DNA from: Sulfurimonas sp.
GTDB taxonomy: Bacteria; Campylobacterota; Campylobacteria; Campylobacterales; Sulfurimonadaceae
NCBI GenBank assembly: GCA_027063295.1
Contig: JAMORZ010000134.1
Coordinates: 1-7,551 of the forward strand
Reading direction: 5' to 3'
Length of the DNA: 7,551 nt
Part shown: piece by piece, positions 5,491-7,551 of the stretch
How the letters are laid out: every line of letters begins with the position of its first letter
Numbering within the stretch: position 1 is the stretch's first letter
The notes under the pieces: generated by a model
What the model was told of the DNA's origin: nothing
What the model saw: only the letters and a program-made list of their open reading frames with translations
The model's database searches: none
Made by a program: the position numbers and the translations under genes

Positions 5491-6762
5491 ATGAAGATCC
5501 ATATAGATATAGATTGTTTTTTTGTAAGTGCAGCACGCATAATTGAACCATATTTAGAGGGAAAACCTGTTGCTATTGGCGGGAGAAGTGATACTAAGAT
5601 TTTCGCTTCCCATGCAAAAAACCAAACAGTCAGTTTTGTTAACTCTGGAAGTTTTGTTCCAACTTTTTACAAAGCCTATGAGAAAAAAGATGATGATATA
5701 GAAGCATTTCAAGATGAGGATGGTCGACTTCGTGGGATACTTACAACATCTAGTTATGAGGCTCGTGCCTATGGAGTAAAAACTGCTATGAGTATCAAAG
5801 AAGCACTCAGACTCTGCCCTGAGCTTATCATCAAAGCACCTAACATGACATTCTATCAGGAGCTATCACATAAACTGCATCAGTTTTTATCCTTAAAGAT
5901 TCCCCTTGTTGAACAAGCAAGTATTGATGAGTTTTATGGAGATCTGAGCGGATGGATTGAAGATGAGGAGATACCATCTTTCATAACATCTCTTCGTGAT
6001 GAGATACACAAAGAGCTTCATCTTCCTGTCTCGATAGGTGCTGCACCAACTCGCTACATAGCAAAACTTGCAACAACCTATGCAAAACCATTTGGCTGTA
6101 AAACCATCACACTAGATAACTTCGATAGATTTGTCAATCCCATCCGTGTAGAGAAATTCTCAGGCATAGGTAAAAAGATGCAACACAAACTCTCACAAGC
6201 AAGAATCTTCACACTTGGAGAGCTGCGTAAACATAGAGATTTACTAGAGTCATGGGGAAGTTATGCAGCTGAACTCTACAAAAGAGTCAATGGTGAAGCT
6301 GATACTCCCATCAAAACAATCCACAAAAGAAAGTCTATCGGTATCAGCAGAACTTTTGACCCTATCTATAGTAGAGATGAAATCAAACGCAGAGTTCACA
6401 TACTTGCTCGCCATCTTAGTTTTGCCATTTTCAAGCTCAAAGTGATTCCCACAGTATTTCATCTGAGTATCCACTATGAGATGAATCAAAAATCTCATAA
6501 GAACATCTCTCTTGCTGAGAGTTTTACAGAACAAAAATTTGATGCTTTGTGCCTTAGAATGTTTTTTGAAGCTGATATACACAAAAGACTTCATGTTATC
6601 CGTTTGAGTATCTACTGCTCAAGTTTTACAAGAGATTCTAAAAAAGAGCTTTCCCTGATAGGTTTTGCAGAGGAGGAGAAGATGAGGATTTTAACCGATT
6701 CTACACAAAATCTGCGCTCAAAGTATGGGATAGGGATCATAAAATTTGCAAGTGAGTTATAA
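5491..6762 (+). CDS. dinB: Y-family translesion DNA polymerase (DinB/UmuC-like, Pol IV type)
   Basis: Y-family polymerases copy past damaged template bases at low fidelity. In these 423 residues: HIDIDCFF (4-11) holds metal ligand Asp6 and the steric-gate Phe11 (E. coli DinB D8 and F13); SSYEARAYGVKTAM (87-100) is the conserved finger block; SIDEFYGDLSG (144-154) carries the catalytic Asp146-Glu147; FSGIGKKM (223-230) is the helix-hairpin-helix; KSIGISRTF (281-289) opens the little-finger domain. ELSLIGF (386-392) resembles a degenerate beta-clamp-binding motif at the place where UmuC-type proteins have QLSLF. About 45 extra residues (roughly 33-79) lie between PVAIGG and RGILTTSSYEAR, where E. 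coli DinB has only a few. AAGGAG at 5480-5485 supports the start. No umuD neighbour is present. The subfamily (DinB versus UmuC-like) is uncertain; the symbol is the common annotation. Confidence 0.88.
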   Translation: MKIHIDIDCFFVSAARIIEPYLEGKPVAIGGRSDTKIFASHAKNQTVSFVNSGSFVPTFYKAYEKKDDDIEAFQDEDGRLRGILTTSSYEARAYGVKTAMSIKEALRLCPELIIKAPNMTFYQELSHKLHQFLSLKIPLVEQASIDEFYGDLSGWIEDEEIPSFITSLRDEIHKELHLPVSIGAAPTRYIAKLATTYAKPFGCKTITLDNFDRFVNPIRVEKFSGIGKKMQHKLSQARIFTLGELRKHRDLLESWGSYAAELYKRVNGEADTPIKTIHKRKSIGISRTFDPIYSRDEIKRRVHILARHLSFAIFKLKVIPTVFHLSIHYEMNQKSHKNISLAESFTEQKFDALCLRMFFEADIHKRLHVIRLSIYCSSFTRDSKKELSLIGFAEEEKMRILTDSTQNLRSKYGIGIIKFASEL

Positions 6763-6773
6763 TATGCTACAAT
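6758..6773 (+). promoter_or_regulatory. Overlapping -10 boxes before the DUF234 gene
   Basis: TATAAT (6758-6763) overlaps the polymerase stop codon. TATGCTACAAT (6763-6773) is an extended -10 ending seven bases before the ATG at 6781. Transcription from the second would begin at or beside the start codon. No Shine-Dalgarno is visible between 6763 and 6780. Confidence 0.5.
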
Positions 6774-6780
6774 TTCTGCC

Positions 6781-7551
6781 ATGATAAATGCTACTCTTCT
6801 TGAGCAATTTCGCTCCTTTTACTTTAGAAACTACCCAGATGATATGGAGACACAGATAGCTTACTTTTCTATCTTTGGTGGACTTGGTTTTGATATAGAT
6901 ACAACAAAACCACTCATGGCACTCATAGAGGAGCATATACTCCTCAATTTTACACCTCTTAGAGAAAAACTCAAAGAGCTAACACTCAACGATGAAAACA
7001 ACAAGCGATTACTCCGTGCCCTTGCCATAGGAGATAGAAGAATCTTCTCTGCATTTAACAGAGCAGGACTTAACAACGGCAATGGTGGAGCAGCACTTAA
7101 CTTTCTCAAAGAAAGAGGCTTGATCACACTGGAGTACTCTCGTGAACCAAACCCAAAGATTTTAAAAGCTGGACAAAAACTCTCCCGTGAAGAAGCCCGC
7201 CACAGAATCTCCCATAAAGTACTTTTTACACAACCTTTTGTTCGATTTTGGTTTTATTTTGTCTCACCCTACAAAAAAGAGATAGCACAGGGGGAGTATG
7301 AAAACTTTTTTAAAAACTTTCAACAAAAACAACACAGCTACACAAGTCTTGTTTTTGAAGAGCTCTCAGAGGTACTGCTCAACTATCATATAAGAGATGC
7401 ACAGATCATCAGCTCTGGAAGTTACTGGGATGCCAATGTGGAGATCGATATCCTCACCATAACAGATAAAAGTGGCATCTATGTTGCAGAGTGCAAATGG
7501 AAAAACCATAAAATAAACAAAAAAGAGTACCATAAACTTGTAGAAAAATGT
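6781..7551 (+). CDS. DUF234 domain protein, nuclease-like fold, 3' end beyond window
   Basis: 257 codons are present and the gene runs off the window. The C-terminal part resembles the DUF234 domain that usually follows an archaeal-type AAA+ ATPase: QPFVRFWFYFVSPYKKEI (151-168), a helix with Glu193/Glu194, then SGSYWDANVEIDIL (212-225) and YVAECKWKN (234-242). The spacing of Asp223 and the Glu237-x-Lys239 pair is that of a PD-(D/E)xK nuclease core. The N-terminal 150 residues have no Walker A loop; around 75-120 they look like a winged-helix (RRIFSAFNRAG...LNFLKERGLITLE), so a DNA-binding role is plausible. The ATG at 6781 lacks a ribosome binding site but follows an extended -10 by seven bases. 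It is in the same frame as the polymerase, 18 bases after its stop. Biochemical function is unknown. Confidence 0.75.
   Translation, partial: MINATLLEQFRSFYFRNYPDDMETQIAYFSIFGGLGFDIDTTKPLMALIEEHILLNFTPLREKLKELTLNDENNKRLLRALAIGDRRIFSAFNRAGLNNGNGGAALNFLKERGLITLEYSREPNPKILKAGQKLSREEARHRISHKVLFTQPFVRFWFYFVSPYKKEIAQGEYENFFKNFQQKQHSYTSLVFEELSEVLLNYHIRDAQIISSGSYWDANVEIDILTITDKSGIYVAECKWKNHKINKKEYHKLVEKC

Noticed and set aside
6250..6594. Minus-strand open frame of 114 codons within the polymerase gene
   Set aside because: It lies wholly inside the little-finger region of a convincing gene and shows no recognisable family features.

Overview
The window looks like a stretch of ordinary chromosome from a Campylobacterota (Epsilonproteobacteria) species. 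It is AT-rich, and promoters appear as good -10 boxes without a clear -35. The proteins (a lone MnmC-type methyltransferase, a DUF234 protein without an ATPase part, a TTG-started riboflavin synthase in a Sel1 operon) fit a free-living, Sulfurimonas- or Sulfurovum-like bacterium. The placement is inferred from protein character, since no rRNA or other marker is present. I see no phage, insertion sequence, CRISPR array, tRNA or rRNA.

Layout. 1-778 (minus) is the 5' part of mnmG, cut by the window edge. 779-1025 is intergenic DNA holding a long inverted repeat (810-833 with 920-943) enclosing two further hairpins. 1026-2545 (plus) is a tight three-gene operon: a 68-residue charged protein, a cytoplasmic Sel1-repeat protein overlapping it by ATGA, and riboflavin synthase with its ribosome binding site on the preceding stop codon. 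The operon ends at an AT-rich terminator-like hairpin. 2573-2850 has no gene but holds two identical promoter-like octamers and several hairpins. 2851-4623 (plus) is a full RecQ helicase whose conserved N-terminus lies upstream of any ATG, GTG or TTG. Its stop overlaps tail to tail with a minus-strand MnmC/DUF752 tRNA methyltransferase (4620-5381). A 109-base divergent region leads to a Y-family DNA polymerase (5491-6762, plus). A DUF234 nuclease-like protein follows at 6781 in the same frame and runs off the window.

How the genes relate. MnmG and the MnmC-type methyltransferase act in the same tRNA wobble-uridine pathway but are about 4 kb apart and not an operon. RecQ, the Y-family polymerase and possibly the DUF234 protein concern DNA repair or damage tolerance. 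The most useful second looks are the probable non-AUG start of recQ, the structured RNA candidates at 809-944 and 2606-2850, and two near-identical extended -10 boxes placed so that transcription would begin at the start codon itself (leaderless mRNAs). No clearly new multi-gene system is visible.
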